64,000 nucleotides of DNA from Citrus sinensis (GCF_022201045.2 NC_068560.1:28971501-29035500), one strand, 5' to 3'; positions 38,385 to 52,700 are shown, counted from the first letter of the stretch. Translations and numbers: made by a program. The notes: generated by a model not told the origin, from the letters alone.

Positions 38385-39074
38385 GGTATCTTCCTCATTA
38401 AAAAAGTTAAATCTATAATTGGATAATAAACATAACAATGACCATCCATTTTTTATATTGTATATTTCAATAAATGCGACAAATAATTTATTAATGTACT
38501 ATTTGTTATGATATCAGTTATTCAGTTCCCACTTTTTTTTTAAAAAAAAAAAATTATCAGTAATATTTTCCATTTTATTATTTATTTTTGTGAAACAAAA
38601 ACGAAATAAAAAATTAGATAAATTAAAAAAAAAATAGTTAGGTCAGATGAGACCCAGAAAATCAAAACAAAGGGCGTTCGGGCAACAGCAGGCCAACAAC
38701 CAATGTCAAACAAAAATCAACCAACACGAGAACCACCCAAACTCGATCTGAGCCGTCCATCTTTCCTCCTTTGGACAGCGGACAGCGGTTGATAACAGCA
38801 ATCCAACAGCTGCAAATCTAACGGTACGAAACCAGTTTACGACAAAAAAGATAAGCGAAGCGGAAAACAAGACAAAACAAAACAGAAAAAAAAAATTAAT
38901 TGAAAGAAAATAATTTCATTTCATCTCCTCATCTCTTTCTATCTGCTTAAACCGGAAAAAAAAAAACGAGAATTCAATTCTGAAGTTTTATTAACTTATC
39001 AAGCTGATTCCGTCTTCGTGTTACTTATTCTCGCCTGAATTAGGGTTTGAGATTTGGGGACTTTTCGCTTAATT

Positions 39075-42000
39075 ATGGGATTAGGGAGTAATGATGACGA
39101 TGACTTGGTGGTTGACGACGGCGATGGCGACGTTGGTGATTGTGACAGCCGTGGAAAAAGCTTTCGCACCGTTTCTTGCTCGATTTGCCTCGAATTGGTC
39201 ACCGACAATGGGGATCGATCGTGGGCCAAGCTTCAATGCGGTCACCAATTTCATTTGGGTAAGTCAAAATTTGAACTTTTTTTAAAAAATTATTATGTTG
39301 AGTTTTTATTTGTTTTACAGTTGAATTCATGAGATCTAGGCTTAATTGTGATGATCATGTTTATGCTTTCATTACATGAGCATTCTTTAAATTTATGTTT
39401 TTCCACATATTTATCCTCTGGTCTTACATTTTGTTAGCAAAATAACAACGATAGCAGAAAATGTTTGAATTATTGTTATGAGGATGTTGTTTTAAGGAGG
39501 ATATTTATGGATCACAGTTGATTTATTCTCATCGTCTGATGCAGTGGATGATTTTTTTAAGACTAAGCTTCTGTCATCATCATTGAGATTAGATTTTAGA
39601 GATCAATAATAGTTGATAATTGAAACCAAGGCATATTCATGTCTGGGAATTTCCGAAATGGCGTTGTTGTTGTGTATTTTCCCACAAATAAACTCATGAC
39701 TTAACATGGATCAATGAACTGTAGCTTTGGGGACATTAGCAACTTATTTGAGTGTAAGAAGTAAGATTTAATTGATTCTGTGCTATATTGGTGGTGGTGG
39801 TGGTGTGACGAGTGAGAGATTCACTAGATACTTGTTTTGAACTAGGTTGTAAGTTTGTGATGATACTAAATGTGCCTGGTTAATAGAATCAGGTATCTTG
39901 TAACATTATACCCTGAGATATTTTGTGGTGAAACTAATTTAAAGTTTTAGGACATCTTATTTAAAATTTAAAGAACTGCCAATCCATAACCTTACATCTT
40001 TTGTTCAGACTATAAAAAACAGAGTATGCTACTGTTTTGAACTCTTGACTTTTTGCATTATGGTTGCACTTGGCACATTAACACCCACCGGATCATGATG
40101 CAGCAATATTAATTTATTCCGAGATATATTTTTATTCTCAATACACTCACAAGTTTATTCACTTTGTACCATTGTGTATATCCTTTCTTAGTTTATAATT
40201 TAATTTTGTTATGATTGTCTTCAGATTGCATTGGTTCAGCATTCAATTCAAAGGGTGCCATGCAATGCCCTAATTGTCGAAAAATTGAGAAAGGCCAATG
40301 GCTTTACTCTAATGGTTGTCGCTCATTTCCGGAATTTAGCATGGATGACTGGACCCATGATGAGGATCTTTATGATCTAAGCTACTCTGAAATGGTGCGA
40401 CGAAATTTTTATTAGATCACTTTTGCTCAAACATTCCTTTGATTATCTGTATTCTCTCGTCTTTATTTTAATTTACCTTCATATATGCAACCTTATCATC
40501 GCCACATAGGCCATTCATTTCATTTTCACGGATGTTCATAATTATGTCGATAAGATTATACTGACAATGCAGTTATTTCATTTCTACTTTACTTTCCAAT
40601 TTATACTAGATTATCACATTGTACATCTCATTAAAAGAAGAAAAAGGTCTATTCAAAATATTGCGCATGAACCCTCTATTCATTCAAATTGTTGAGGTAT
40701 CATAGTGCATTCTGCTAAAAAGCAGATTCTCTCTGGATTCAAAGATTTTTCATCACGATTTACTATTTGAAAATTTTGTTACAACAAACTTAAGGTCTCT
40801 GAAGCACCATTGCTTCTTTAAATACCAAACAAAAAGTTTCAGTGTCCATGTTTCTGGTTTCTGAAGCGATAGCCTTGAACAAAGAAGCCTGAGCGACCAA
40901 CACTTTTTCTGTTTTCCAGGCCAATTGGGAGAGTGTCTACCATTCTACATGAATGTTGCTGTTGTTCATGAGGTTCTCTACAACTTTTGATTTATGCATC
41001 CAAGTCATTAGTATTTGCTTGCATTTTGGTTTTATTTTTGTTTACATGCATGACAAGAATGAATCAACTTCATGGTTAGTCACTTTTGACCATATTATGT
41101 GCTTAGGTTTACACGCACAAGATAATACTTTGATTGAACTTTACATGTTCTTATTTCTTTGTTGTTTCCATTTGCAGTCTTTTGGAGTTCACTGGTGTCC
41201 ATTCGGTAGCTTAACACGACTTCCTTCATCTTTTGAGTAAGCATTTTTTTTTGTAACGAAGTTTACATCTTAATTGTTTTATGCTTTAGTAAGCTCAATT
41301 TTTGTGCTGTTTGCTTTTCCATGAAGAGGCTGCATACCTACATAGTTGTTCATTTCTTCGGAATTCTTTGCATGGATATTTCCTATTGAAAATGACTGAA
41401 ATCCATAGAGAAGAGATTTCCTCTTTGAAAAAAGACAGAAGTAATTAATAAGAATTGGGAAAACTGAGTCTCCCTTAAATCAAAATGTAAAAAATGGTGG
41501 CATGGGTTGTTTTAAGGATTATCTATCTTGAGTTCAGGAGAGTTCTTAGTTGTCTTAATTTCTTTGGCCTTCCAAAAGCTGCAATCGTGGACACAAAATA
41601 ATAGATATCTGTATCTCTAAGGATGCTAACATTTGTTGTTGTTACCCTGCCTGACCTTGGCTAAAATTTCCCCTTTAACCATTTTTAGATTTGCATTACA
41701 TTCCCTCTGAGATGCTATGCAAAAGATGCTTTGAAAGAGTTCACAAGGAACTGGATGTGTTGCAATAGACTTTTGTTGTTCTTAATAGTCATCTTAATAT
41801 ATTTCATGTGCTAGCCTGATCAGAAAATCTTGTAGTCATCCTCTTTCTTAATAATTTTCTTGGATTCTCTTGATTGGGGTATTTGGTGGTTCACGACTTT
41901 TTGGCGCCTCAGTTTAATGCATGCAATCATCGGAATCCATGTCAGTTAAAATTTTTGTCAGCAACGCTTGTAAGTTCTGTATTCGGCTTAATATATAGGG

Positions 42001-43902
42001 GGAAAAAATATTGAAAATTTCTAAAAGGTTTGTTGGGACCTGAAAGTAACTGAAGTCAAAATTTAATTATGAGGATGGTGGATACTGATCTGGTACATGA
42101 GCCAATTAACACAAGTCATGGACTAACCAATTCTGGCCATCAAATTGATCGCAAGATGTTAAATGCTGGATATACCATGTCTCTTTAAGTTCTTGGTGTT
42201 CGTGATGATATTACATGACTAATGATGCATTTGGTCCATCCTGTTTCACATTACTTGAAAGCACTAACTGACTGTAGTAAGTGCAGTAGACCTTGGAATT
42301 TAATGTTGCCCTAACTATGCCATATCAGTCACCTTTCAAGATGAAATGAGTTCAATCCTATTTCTACTTTTTGTGAGTTTTGGGAGATTCTACTTGTTGC
42401 TGGAGAGTATTCCATTAACAATATAAACATTTACACTCTGTTTTGTTTAGAAATTTTCATAACATCTACAAATTCTGCTACTAACGGTGATGTAATTAGG
42501 ATTTTTCACTGGTGTGATGTTTCTCATTTTTTTAATTTTCCACCTAGTTGTTGCAGTTTTGTTTCCTTGGACTGCTGTTTTGACTCTTTTGATCCTCTAT
42601 TTCTCTTTCAACTTTTTCTGACATGTTTTGTCATTCTATTATCGTGGCAGTGAAGGGGAATTATCATCAAATGCATGTAAGATGTTCCTCTCTCTCTCTC
42701 TCTTTTTGGGCGTAAATAGAGATATCTGTAGAGGATTTGAGTTGGAAGGCGAAATGCATAACGTATTGATTGAAGTAATTTTTGAAATGCAGATCATGAT
42801 CTATTGGGACAACATGCCATCTTCGCTGAACACACAGCCGTATCATCTGCTACGCATCCATGTCCTTATATTGCTTACTTTGGACCCATTCATCCCTCAT
42901 CCTCGAACACCGGTGGAAGTGTTTCAGATAATTCCAATTTTAACAATCCCTGGAATGGTCCATCAATACACAGTGAGATGCCAACTTCATATACTTTCCC
43001 GGCCATGGATCTCCATTATCACAGTTGGGATCAGCATTCCTCTTCCTTCCCGACATCCAGTAATCGAATTGCAAGCAGTGATCAAACTTCAATTCCACAT
43101 GTCACTCAAAGGTCATCAAGGACCAGTTCTGATGTACCCAGATCAGGGTCTATTATGCATCCATTCCTTATTGGTCACGGGTATGTATCTCTATGTATTT
43201 CTTGTTGGTTCCTGGACTGTTTCTTAACTTTGTCATCTCCTTTCATTGCTAACTGAGTTACTTAAAAATTAAGTGCAACTACTTCACCACAGTAAGAGGA
43301 TTAAATTTCCTGTTCCATCCCTTTTCCCTTCAAATGCAGCTAGAACACCTCCCCCTCCCTTTTTACCCTCAGTTGAATCTCTGTTAATTTTTTGGGGATT
43401 ACTGATCATAACATAGTCTCGTTTCCACTTTTCAAGTGCTAGAGCTGGAAGTTCAGTTGCTTCGTCCATGATACCTCCATACCTGGGCAGTAATACTCGG
43501 GCACGTGATAGAGTCCAGGCTCTTCAGGCATATTATCAACAGCAGCAGCCAGGGAATTCACCAGCCATGCGTGCACCACTTATCCCTAGTGCCCGAAGAC
43601 CTGGCAGTCATAGAGTTATAAGTCAGGTAGGGCCAGTGGCCTCATCATCGGATCAAAATGGTGGCTTCTATTTCTTCCCACCAGGAACATCTGGTCGCAA
43701 CTTTCAAGAAGCCGAAAATCCGCCATCGAGTCGCTTCCATACATGGGAAAGAGACCACTTGCCTCCATTCTCACACAGCCAGGTGGACAGAGATTCAAGT
43801 TCAAGCTGGGGTGCATTCCACCTGCACCAAGTTGCAAGTGGCTCAGATCCAGGCCTACGTCCCAGCAGCTTGCGCCGAAGGCATGGGTCTGAGAGGACAT
43901 GA
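39075..43902 (+). CDS. RING-H2 zinc-finger protein, probable E3 ubiquitin ligase, 6 exons, 430 aa
   Basis: Exons read as 39075-39258, 40225-40394, 41178-41236, 42651-42676, 42793-43180 and 43437-43902. They give 430 residues. The RING lies near residues 37-85: CSICLELV, then LQCGHQFHLDCI and CPNC, with Cys and His ligands in C3H2C3 order. The ATG at 39075 follows an upstream non-ATG stretch and is the first ATG of the frame. After the RING come SFGVHWCPFGSLTRLPSSF and a long C-terminal region rich in Ser, Pro, His and Gln (QQQQPGNSPAM, SHRVISQVG) that is probably disordered. Exon 4 is only 26 bases. The protein probably ubiquitinates an unknown target. The position corresponds to Arabidopsis At3g05545, between TCTP and the HIG1 gene. 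Confidence 0.92.
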
Positions 43903-45090
43903 CATTGTCACAAAATCAGTCGTGGGCTACTTTCTTGTCCTCTTTTGGTGATGAAAAACTACCACCACTATTGACTGAAAACCCAGAATTATGTATGCTT
44001 GAGAAACGATATATAATGCTTGGAGTCCCTTGTCAATCGTGACAAGACTCAAAATACTGAGAGTGGCCTTGAAAAACGATCTTTCTATGCAGCCGTGTGT
44101 GGCGATGTGATGGACTTTTTCGTCTCCTCTAGTTTATTTGCCTTTTGAGGATACAACTATCAAATAAGATCATTTGTTGAATGGCATTACCATATTCTGT
44201 ACATGCATTCAGCCTTTTCTTTCGGACGAAGTCGCTGTTCGAGATAGAAGCTGATTAAGATCCTGCGATTTTTTAACTATAACTACTTTGATTTTACTTT
44301 GATCGTGACAAGACTAAAATCAATTTGTCAAATAAACTAAAATCAATCCGGACTCTATGGTTAGCCAGGAGTTTGTACAAAAGACCCTTCAAGATCAATT
44401 TATGGGGAAATCATGATATTTTTGGTACGAGGAATACCAATAAATAAGGCAAGGGAGTTCGGCGGCGAAATTTTAACGCCGTTTTAATGGTTGCTAAGGG
44501 ATTTCGGTCGTCAGTTAGCTTGTTGGTAAGGGATTTAGGTCGTCAGTTAGCTTCAATGAACGCCCGGGGTTCAATGATTGCGTGGGGTTTGTCAGCACTC
44601 TGAAGTCCGGTCGTATTCATTCCCAAAACCCCGTGTATTTAAAAGTTTTTATGTTAAAAACATTTGAAATTTCTCCCATGCAATAATCCATTTAAAATTT
44701 CTCCTCAGCAATAATCCAATCTTAAAAAGGCGAAGATGTGAACAGACCAACACGACTTAATCCACCATATGCTATTTAAATTACACATGATTTAATAATA
44801 AATTACTACCTTCAAAAGTATACAACAATACATGACGGTTTGCAGTTCTCGAAATCCAAATCATAATGAGCTCTCTCTAGTTGTTCTTGCAAGTTTCTAC
44901 CATTAAACCTCTACAAAGCTACATAAAATAACATTATGTTTGAATCCCCAATAGTGAATCCCTGAGGCATACCAGCTGGCATTAACCTGATCTCACCTGT
45001 CAAACACAGCCATATTAGTCGGAATCACTTGATGCAAATGGAAAAAAATCATTGACAAGTCGCGGCTGAAAACTGAGAGAAGAATCATAC
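43903..45090. other. Convergent intergenic region between the RING gene and the SR gene
   Basis: The RING 3' UTR occupies the left part and the SR 3' UTR the right part, from about 44820. A 3' UTR intron of the SR gene is likely at about 44999-45090: a donor GTATG lies directly after its stop codon and an acceptor near 44998, both on the minus strand. Two copies of GGTCGTCAGTTAGCTT with a 33-base period lie at about 44505-44555. Confidence 0.5.
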
Positions 45091-48000
45091 CTAAGGTGAA
45101 AGGGATCGAGATATGCTCCGGCTCCTGCTTCGACTGCGTCCCCTTGGGCTACGAGGCTGCATAATACAACATAGTTCGTCTTCATCATAGAAAATTCTAA
45201 AATCTATCAACAGTATCCCAGCGATCAAGCACATAATCCACCCTTTATATTTCTCCTTTGTAAAAAAAAAAAGGTGAGCACAACAGAACCAGGTTAGATT
45301 TGACTTACAGATGACAATGGAGAACTGGACCTAGACCGGGATCTGCAAAAATTTCCAGAAACAATCCATTTCAATAGAACAATCCTTAATGTTTGATCCA
45401 AAGCCTCAATGCTAATTCCACCTCATTGAGGGCATATTCAGAAATAAATAATTACCATCAATCTTAGTAGCAACCAACAGAAAAGCATCAATCCAGTAAC
45501 AAAAAATTTTTCAGAAGTTTGAAGGAAGCCGAAGATGCCTTGAATTTTTCAGTGGCAATTGCACCTAAATCATTCCTTCCAGCTCTAAATGCAACCCTTC
45601 CTTCTATACTGTTCCATTCTAGCACTCATTGGAACACCATGCATAACATATTAGAAATATAAATCGATTAGGTTTTTTCCACAGGTGCTCATCAACAAAA
45701 ACAGCATTACCTCAAGAACCAAATGAGTTGCAGGCATTTGAGCACCACATCCCATCAAGTTCCTAATATCCAACTCCCCATGTCCTCGCAAAAGAGCCAG
45801 ATCTAGCAAACAAACAGACAACCTTCATAAACAAGGTATGATTACTGGCTTACCAATAAGGCCTTTTTTCAATCCTCCCCTTCCACTCCTCAACAATAAA
45901 AACTTTTTTGAGAAAGTCTATGATGCAGGAAAAAGGGTCCAATAAGGAAAGGGAGAAAAATTGACGTTGAAGTAAATGACGTGAAAAGTTTCCCAGCTAA
46001 ATGACACAGAAATGCTCATCTCAACTCCGGCACAACCAGAGCATTTGGATAAATACAGAAATGATTAAAATGGGGCACACACCATAGACCAGAATAAAAG
46101 CAATGAAAAACAGAAAAGATGATAATAAAAGAAGAGAAATGTTTGAAAGAAAAATAACTTCTGTTGATGACCAAAATATAAAACTGAAATGCAGTAAACT
46201 TTCCAAATAAAACGATCAGTTTATGAGATATATTGAAAACAGATAGATGAAGGACAAAAGGGCTGAGGTAAAAATGTCCAGCAGCACAAGGCTTAAGCTG
46301 GACTACGTGTCAGCTACACCCTACATGAGCTCCAACACGTTTGACAACTGCTCAGTGAATAATCTTGTAACCATATGTCATTCAAATATTGACAAGACAA
46401 CCCCGAGGAAAACTTTGAATTCTTCAGCCAAAGCGACTTTTGAGTCATTATAATATGTTGAAACATAGGACCGTATTAAACATGAGACAACTACAAAGAT
46501 AAAATGTAGAACTTTGCATCAAATTCCTATATGATGAATTTCTGTATCTACAGAATAACCTACCATCTCAAGCTTAGATACCCACTGATAAAATGCTCCT
46601 TTTCAAGTAGCTAGCATTGTTCTCAAACTCAGCTTAACTACACTAGAACATACAAACCTCAATATACCATTCACTAGCAGAACTTGAGCCAGGTACGAGT
46701 ATCATGTATTTTGCAGCAAGATCTTTGCTATAAAAGCTTAGACCATCAACAGGATCTCCAAAACGTTAAAACTCATTATGCATAACATAGGATATACAGT
46801 ATAACACAGAAAAGGAACTTGAAGCAATTATGATAATGCAGCTGCTTAGGCAATCATTGTCACCCCTTCTGGGTCAATTTATAAAACATGGTTAACCTTG
46901 AAAATAAGTTAGGTTTTTAGGTTTTAGGATGCAGTTAAAAAGGAACATTCACTCTTTCAATCCTAGTTGCCAGAAAGCCTATCATGGAATAAGTTTGTTT
47001 TATCACGTTATATAGTTGGCAAGGCAAAACATAAGAAAAACAGGGGCTGGAAGGCCCCCCCCCCCCCCCCCAAAACCAAAAAAAAACTAAAAAGAAAAAT
47101 CATGCGATCATATGCAGAAGAAACATAATTTTGGATGGTAGAAGTATATCTTTCTGATGAATAGTCCTGGATTTCTATTAATTCATCCTATCCCAAAAAG
47201 TCATTTGATGTAAAAAGACAACTACAAATCAGTAACAGATGAATTTTCGCACAATTGACGGTGCAAGGCACGATGAATACATAAAAATGAATCAACAGGA
47301 ATTCTGGATATCTGATTTCTGCATTTACAAGTTGAAGCAGGTACCTTGAAAAAGACCGAGGAGGTGATCCCGAGGGTGAATACTGAGAAGCAGACCTAGC
47401 AGGAGACAGAGATGGAGACCGACATGAATATTTTCCCCTGGGAGAATAGCTGCAGAAACACTCATCTTAGTCAATTTGCATCTAGGTTAAACTGGGATAC
47501 TAAATTTTCATTTGTCAAACAATTGAATGACACCTCCTGCTCCTGGGACTATAGCTCCAGCTGCGGCTAGGACTTCGGCTCCTCGAATAATAAGGACTCC
47601 GGCTTCGGCTCCTCGAATAATAAGGACTACGACTTGGACTTCTAGAGTAGCTCCGTCTTGAATCATACTCCCTCACCTGAACAATGTGAGCGGTCAGGTG
47701 CAGCAGTTATAAGAATTTGAACAAAATCCTGTGTTCAGTAACCTATTCACCATGACATACCCGCACATAGGACCGGGAAAACGCATTCCGGAACTCCGAG
47801 CGATCAAGTTTCCTTATCTACAAAGTGAAAGGAGATGAATACTTTCAGAGAGCCATTTGGAAATAACTAGGTTGTAGGCACAAAACAGAGCCAACTGAAT
47901 TGAAACCTACTACGATCATCACATAAAAGTAACTAACTTACAGCATATTTCATATCATCATAGCTAGTGTAATCCACAATTCCCGTCATACCTGCAAATA

Positions 48001-49727
48001 TATTGTGATAAGATTCTCTAAAATGTTTGAAGTAAGAGAGTCTCATGCATTTAAAGTAGATGAAGAATATCCTAAACCTATATAAACAGCTAAACATTCC
48101 ACCACCGAGGATCCTTCCTGCTTCTCGAATCTCTCCCCAATTGACTTCTCCTCCCCAAAACCGAAGCATCCGCCAATGTAGTTCTATAATGACTCAACAA
48201 CCATAAAAGGTCAATGACCTTGATACTAAAAACAAAATTGTAGAAAGCCATAATTTTAGTACATCCAAAAATCACATATACTAGCCTACTTATTCCAGTC
48301 ACATATCCATCTCAGCATTCTCATCCCATTAACACATTTACCACTGTTCCATCACTAGTAGCTAAAATATGCCCACATTATCTCTTTCCATCACCTTGTG
48401 TAGTGTACAAATACCACAATGAAATCAACATGCAAAACAAAACCAACCAGTTCCACTTACCGCCACGATCGCGAAACACTTGAGAAAAACAGACATCCCC
48501 AGCACGACGCATGTGATCCTGATCATAAAAGGGAAGCAATAAACATTTAATAAATAAAGGCAAAGAAGTTCAGTAAACCATATTTTTCCGAAGGGCCAAA
48601 GTAAAACAATACGTACACAAGTAAAACAGTACGTACACATTAGAAAAGATACAAAAAGCCATTATTAGGAAGAAACATCATACTAACCTTGAGGTCTTGC
48701 CATGAAGCAGATGAAGGTAATCCAGTCACCAAAACTGGAGAGTGACAGCGAACAGTCAATTCTCAGTTGGATGCACTTATACAAAAAAAAGCAGGTCAAG
48801 GGTGCCAATACATACCACGATAGTCAGAGCGCCTGGAGACTCCACGGCTACCTCCACTGCTGTAACTGCTATAACGATCCATTGACGACGAATGTCTTCG
48901 ACCCCCATGTGCTAGTTCAACCTAGAGAAACAAAAAAGATTATATTTAGGAACAAAGTGTGATAATGGAAACAAATCAAAGAAACACCAGGAAAACAAAA
49001 TCAGGTAAGCGATCAGCTACTAACTCGCAATCGATACCCATCAAAGTTATAGCCATCTCGACCACGAATTGCATCCTCAGCGTCCCGATAGTCCTCAAAC
49101 TGCATCATAAATTGAAAAAGAATTCAATAAAATTAGGGGGGGAAAAGGGACAAAATCTAACCATAAGGTAGTCTGATAACTTAAGCAGCCACATGCGAGT
49201 TGTAAATTATCAAATCACCTCAAGAAAGGCGTAACCCGGAGGTCTTGGTGGGATCTTCAAGTCAATATCAACAATAGGCCCATACTGCAATTAAGAGAGT
49301 AATTGTCAGAAGAAATTTGTATCATGCAAATCAATAATGAGCAAAACCAGAATCTAATGTAAGTAACGCTCTAACAAAAGCTTCTTCCAATGTAAATATT
49401 TCATACCATCATGCAGAACTGATTGTTTTTCCTAGAAATTATGAGAGAAAATTCATCATTTAATTTATTAAACATGCAGCAGCACAACAATAAAATACAA
49501 TTTACAGAAGTTAAGACTCTACAAAAAAAAAAAAAAAACTCATATGAACCATAGAAACAACAAAAAAGTTTACAAACAATAAATAACAACAAATCTGTTT
49601 CCCTAAAATTACAAATAATTAAATCTATGGAAAATGAAACCTTGTAGAACAAGTCTTCCACTTCCCTCATTCTCGTATCCCCCGGGAGGTTTCCGACATA
49701 AAGAGTACGGCTCGATCGGCTGCTCAT
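45091..49727 (-). CDS. SR splicing factor of the SR30/SR34 (SRSF1-like) type, 12 exons, 297 aa
   Basis: On the minus strand, exons are 49727-49641, 49284-49219, 49099-49025, 48921-48816, 48734-48688, 48518-48461, 47991-47942, 47817-47761, 47676-47534, 47449-47345, 45342-45309 and 45156-45091. They give 297 residues. RRM1 runs from [10 protein letters not shown] to YRLRVELAHGG. The linker is [13 protein letters not shown]. The second, atypical RRM carries SWQDLKDH at about residues 122-129, the hallmark of SRSF1-like factors. The C-terminal 100 residues form an RS domain, with [11 protein letters not shown] repeated. The protein selects splice sites in nuclear pre-mRNA and is phosphorylated by SR kinases. 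A 5' UTR intron is likely at 49739-49932. Intron 10 is about 2 kb, far longer than the others, and the TAG stop ends exactly at a donor (TTAG then GTATG). Confidence 0.93.
45343..47344 (-). other. Long intron 10 of the SR gene
   Basis: About 2.0 kb, against roughly 80-400 bases for the other introns. It contains a run of about 18 C at 47056-47073 on the plus strand and no recognisable gene. SR genes of this type are known for alternative splicing in long introns that gives transcripts with premature stops, so a cassette exon here is possible. I did not find a clear one by eye. Confidence 0.5.
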
Positions 49728-52700
49728 TTTTGTTTTTTCTGAAACAATAAATAATTCAAATAATCAAATTGCAGATATTAGAAAGGAATTAATTAACAAA
49801 TTAATTAACAATAAAAATAATTAATTAATTCCGAATTTCCTTAAAATTAAAAAAAAAAATTGCAGCATCATCGAGTAATGATTGTGCATGGTGCTTGTTT
49901 TGTGATCATCAGAAAGTAAAGAAATTCGGTACCTGATCGGAAATTAGAATTTCAGAGGTGGAAATCTCGGTCGTAAATTCCGGAATTAGTGACACTTCGG
50001 AGCTCAAGAATTAATTAAAAAGAGAGAAACAGATGAAGACAGAGAATGGTAAAGACGAGGGAGAGTGTAGAAAACGTAAGACGATTCTGGAAGGAGTGAC
50101 GTGTCTTTTAGAGAGGGTTGTAGTTCTATGGTGTCACGTGCATGGTTAGGTTATGGCCTATGAGGCTTATCACTTGGATTGCACGATCGAAAATGAACGA
50201 ATCATATTGTCTATTTCCTGTTTTACCCCTATCCTTTTTGTCCTTTCCATATTTTTAATTTGGCTCCTGTTTTGTCATTCATGGATTGGATGACAAGTGA
50301 TTTAGGCATTTAGCCGTGAAAAACGATGCGAACGAGTCGTCGTCTCATTAATTTTTTCTGTGAAGCTTGGTAAACGACATCTCGTCTTTTCTAAACAATT
50401 TTTAAATTTCTTTAGACAGTAAAAAATGTTTAATTTAAACGACTACGGTTACGCTAAAAAAAAAAAAATCATCATATGCAAGGGCAAAGGAGACATTTAA
50501 TCACATTCTTGGATAACTTTTCATAATTTTAACATCAATTATTCCATAAAATGCAATCTCGTTTCAATTGAAGGGTCGTTTTATGTTGTCGTGATTAAAG
50601 TTACGGTATTAATACCGTAATTAAACACAAATTATGTAAACGAAAGATAAAAATTATAAATTTAACATAAAATTTGTAAATCAACATTAGTTGTAAAATA
50701 AAATATAAATTTTAAAAATTAAACATAAGACTTGTGAATGTAAAGTAAAACAACTAAATTAATTTAAACTAATAAATTGACGTATTATTAGTAAATAAAA
50801 CAAAAACTTGTAAATATAGCATAAAATTCTTAAATTAACATTAAGTGCAAAATAAAAAATAATTTTTAGAAATTAAACATAGGATTTGTAAATTGAAGAT
50901 AAAATAAATAAATAAATATAAAACTAGTAAATTGATGTACTACTAGTAAACAAAATAAAAACTTATAAATATAATTTAAAACTAGTAAATCAACATTAAC
51001 TATAAAATGAAACATAAATTTTGGAAATGAAACAAAAGACTTGTAAAGAAAAAGTGAAACAAATAAATTAATATAAATATGGTAGAATGATGTATTAGTA
51101 GTAAATAAAACATAAACTTAAAAATATAATATAAAACTAATAAATCAATATTAAGTGCAAAATAAAATATAAATTGTGGAAACGGAACATAAGACCAGTA
51201 AATAGAATGCAAAGCAAGTAAATTAATATAAAAGTAGTAAATTAATATATTAATGGTAAACAGAATAAAAAAGTTGCAAATATGAAACTAGTAAATCAAC
51301 ACTAACTCTAAAATAAAACATAAATTTTGGAAATAGAACATAAGGGTTGTAAGAGGAAGGTAAAACAAATAAATTACTGTAAAACTAGTAACTTGATGTG
51401 TTACTGATAAATAAAACGAAAACTTACATATCTAATATAAAACAAGTAAATGAACTTTAAGTGCAAAATAAAACATAAGTGTTGTATATTATGCCTAAAA
51501 CTTATGAATAAAAGGTAAAATAAACAAATTAATATAGGAGTTACTGAAAAAAAAATCACAATTGTAAAATAAAAACTTATTATAATGTTTATTACCTTAT
51601 ATATTTTTTATTTTTTATTAAAAAATCGAATAATGCTAGTTTTGCATTTATATAATATATGTGATGTTTTATTAAGGATGAAATTTATTTTCAAAATTGG
51701 ATTTTGAAAAAAAAATATTATTTTAATATCTTTCATAGTTATTGTAAGATGAGGTTATTTTACATCTTTTTACACTTTCTTAATAACCACCCTAAATGGT
51801 AAGTATAGGTAAAAAGTTTGAAGCGAAATGAAGTATGCATAGAACTCAAAATTTGATATAATTTTATTGATATATCACATATGTGTCTAGTAATATAATT
51901 TTTTTATTATTTTGTTTTTGCTTGATCCATATCAAGATAAATAATTGCGCTCAATTACCTTATGTAATAAATATATATTATTATAGAAAATGAGAAAAAA
52001 AGTATACAAATGTCCTAAAATAAATATAGAATTTATGGTTAAACAATTCAATAAAACTTATTCCACTTTGTTTCATCATAATTTTATTGTTTAATTAATG
52101 AGTAGTTTTTTTTCCTTTAAAGAAAAATATTTTTATTGAATGAAAAAAATATTTTTCACTAAAATTCTATAGAAACAATGTTAATTTTTTAAATAATTAA
52201 TAATATTGCATAAATTTACTAATTTTATATGTAATTTATAATATTAATATCTAATTTTATATGTAATTTATAATATTAAGATCTATCATGATATTGATGC
52301 CATAATTTTCATTACGGCATTGTAGAATTTTCTTCAATTAAAACAGATTTTTCTTTGCATTATCAGTATAATTACTTCTTAAAAATATTGCCCAATTTGT
52401 TATAACCTCGGACCTCACAGATCAATAAGCTTTGTAAACCTAATATTTTGTGAACTCAAATGGTCAAATAAATAAAACTGATATTCGAGACCATTTGACC
52501 AAGATTTTGTAATTGAAAACAAGATTTTCTGCAAAATCTGGAAATAACATTAATTCCAATCAAAATAATCAAGACTTCAAAATTATCGGACAATTATTCA
52601 CGCTTTTGAAGGAACCTCAACTATGTAGCAAAATCTGTTCCAAAACGATGCCATATATACTATAATATTAATAATTCACATCAGTAATAAGCATAGTAAT

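Larger units (their letters stand above)
35283..39074. other. Intergenic between TCTP and the RING-H2 gene
   Basis: The first 200-400 bases are the TCTP 5' leader and promoter. The duplicated flank lies at 35561-35672, a MULE-type MITE at 37288-37732 and a (TA)n run at about 38345-38380. At 36085-36190, ATTTTATTTA and ATCAAATTCTAATAG are repeated within a T-rich tract. The last 150 bases before 39075 are the RING gene leader. No other gene is supported. Confidence 0.5.

Noticed and set aside
43616-43900. 94-codon minus-strand frame inside the last RING exon
   Set aside because: It lies fully opposite a well-supported coding exon and shows no independent features.
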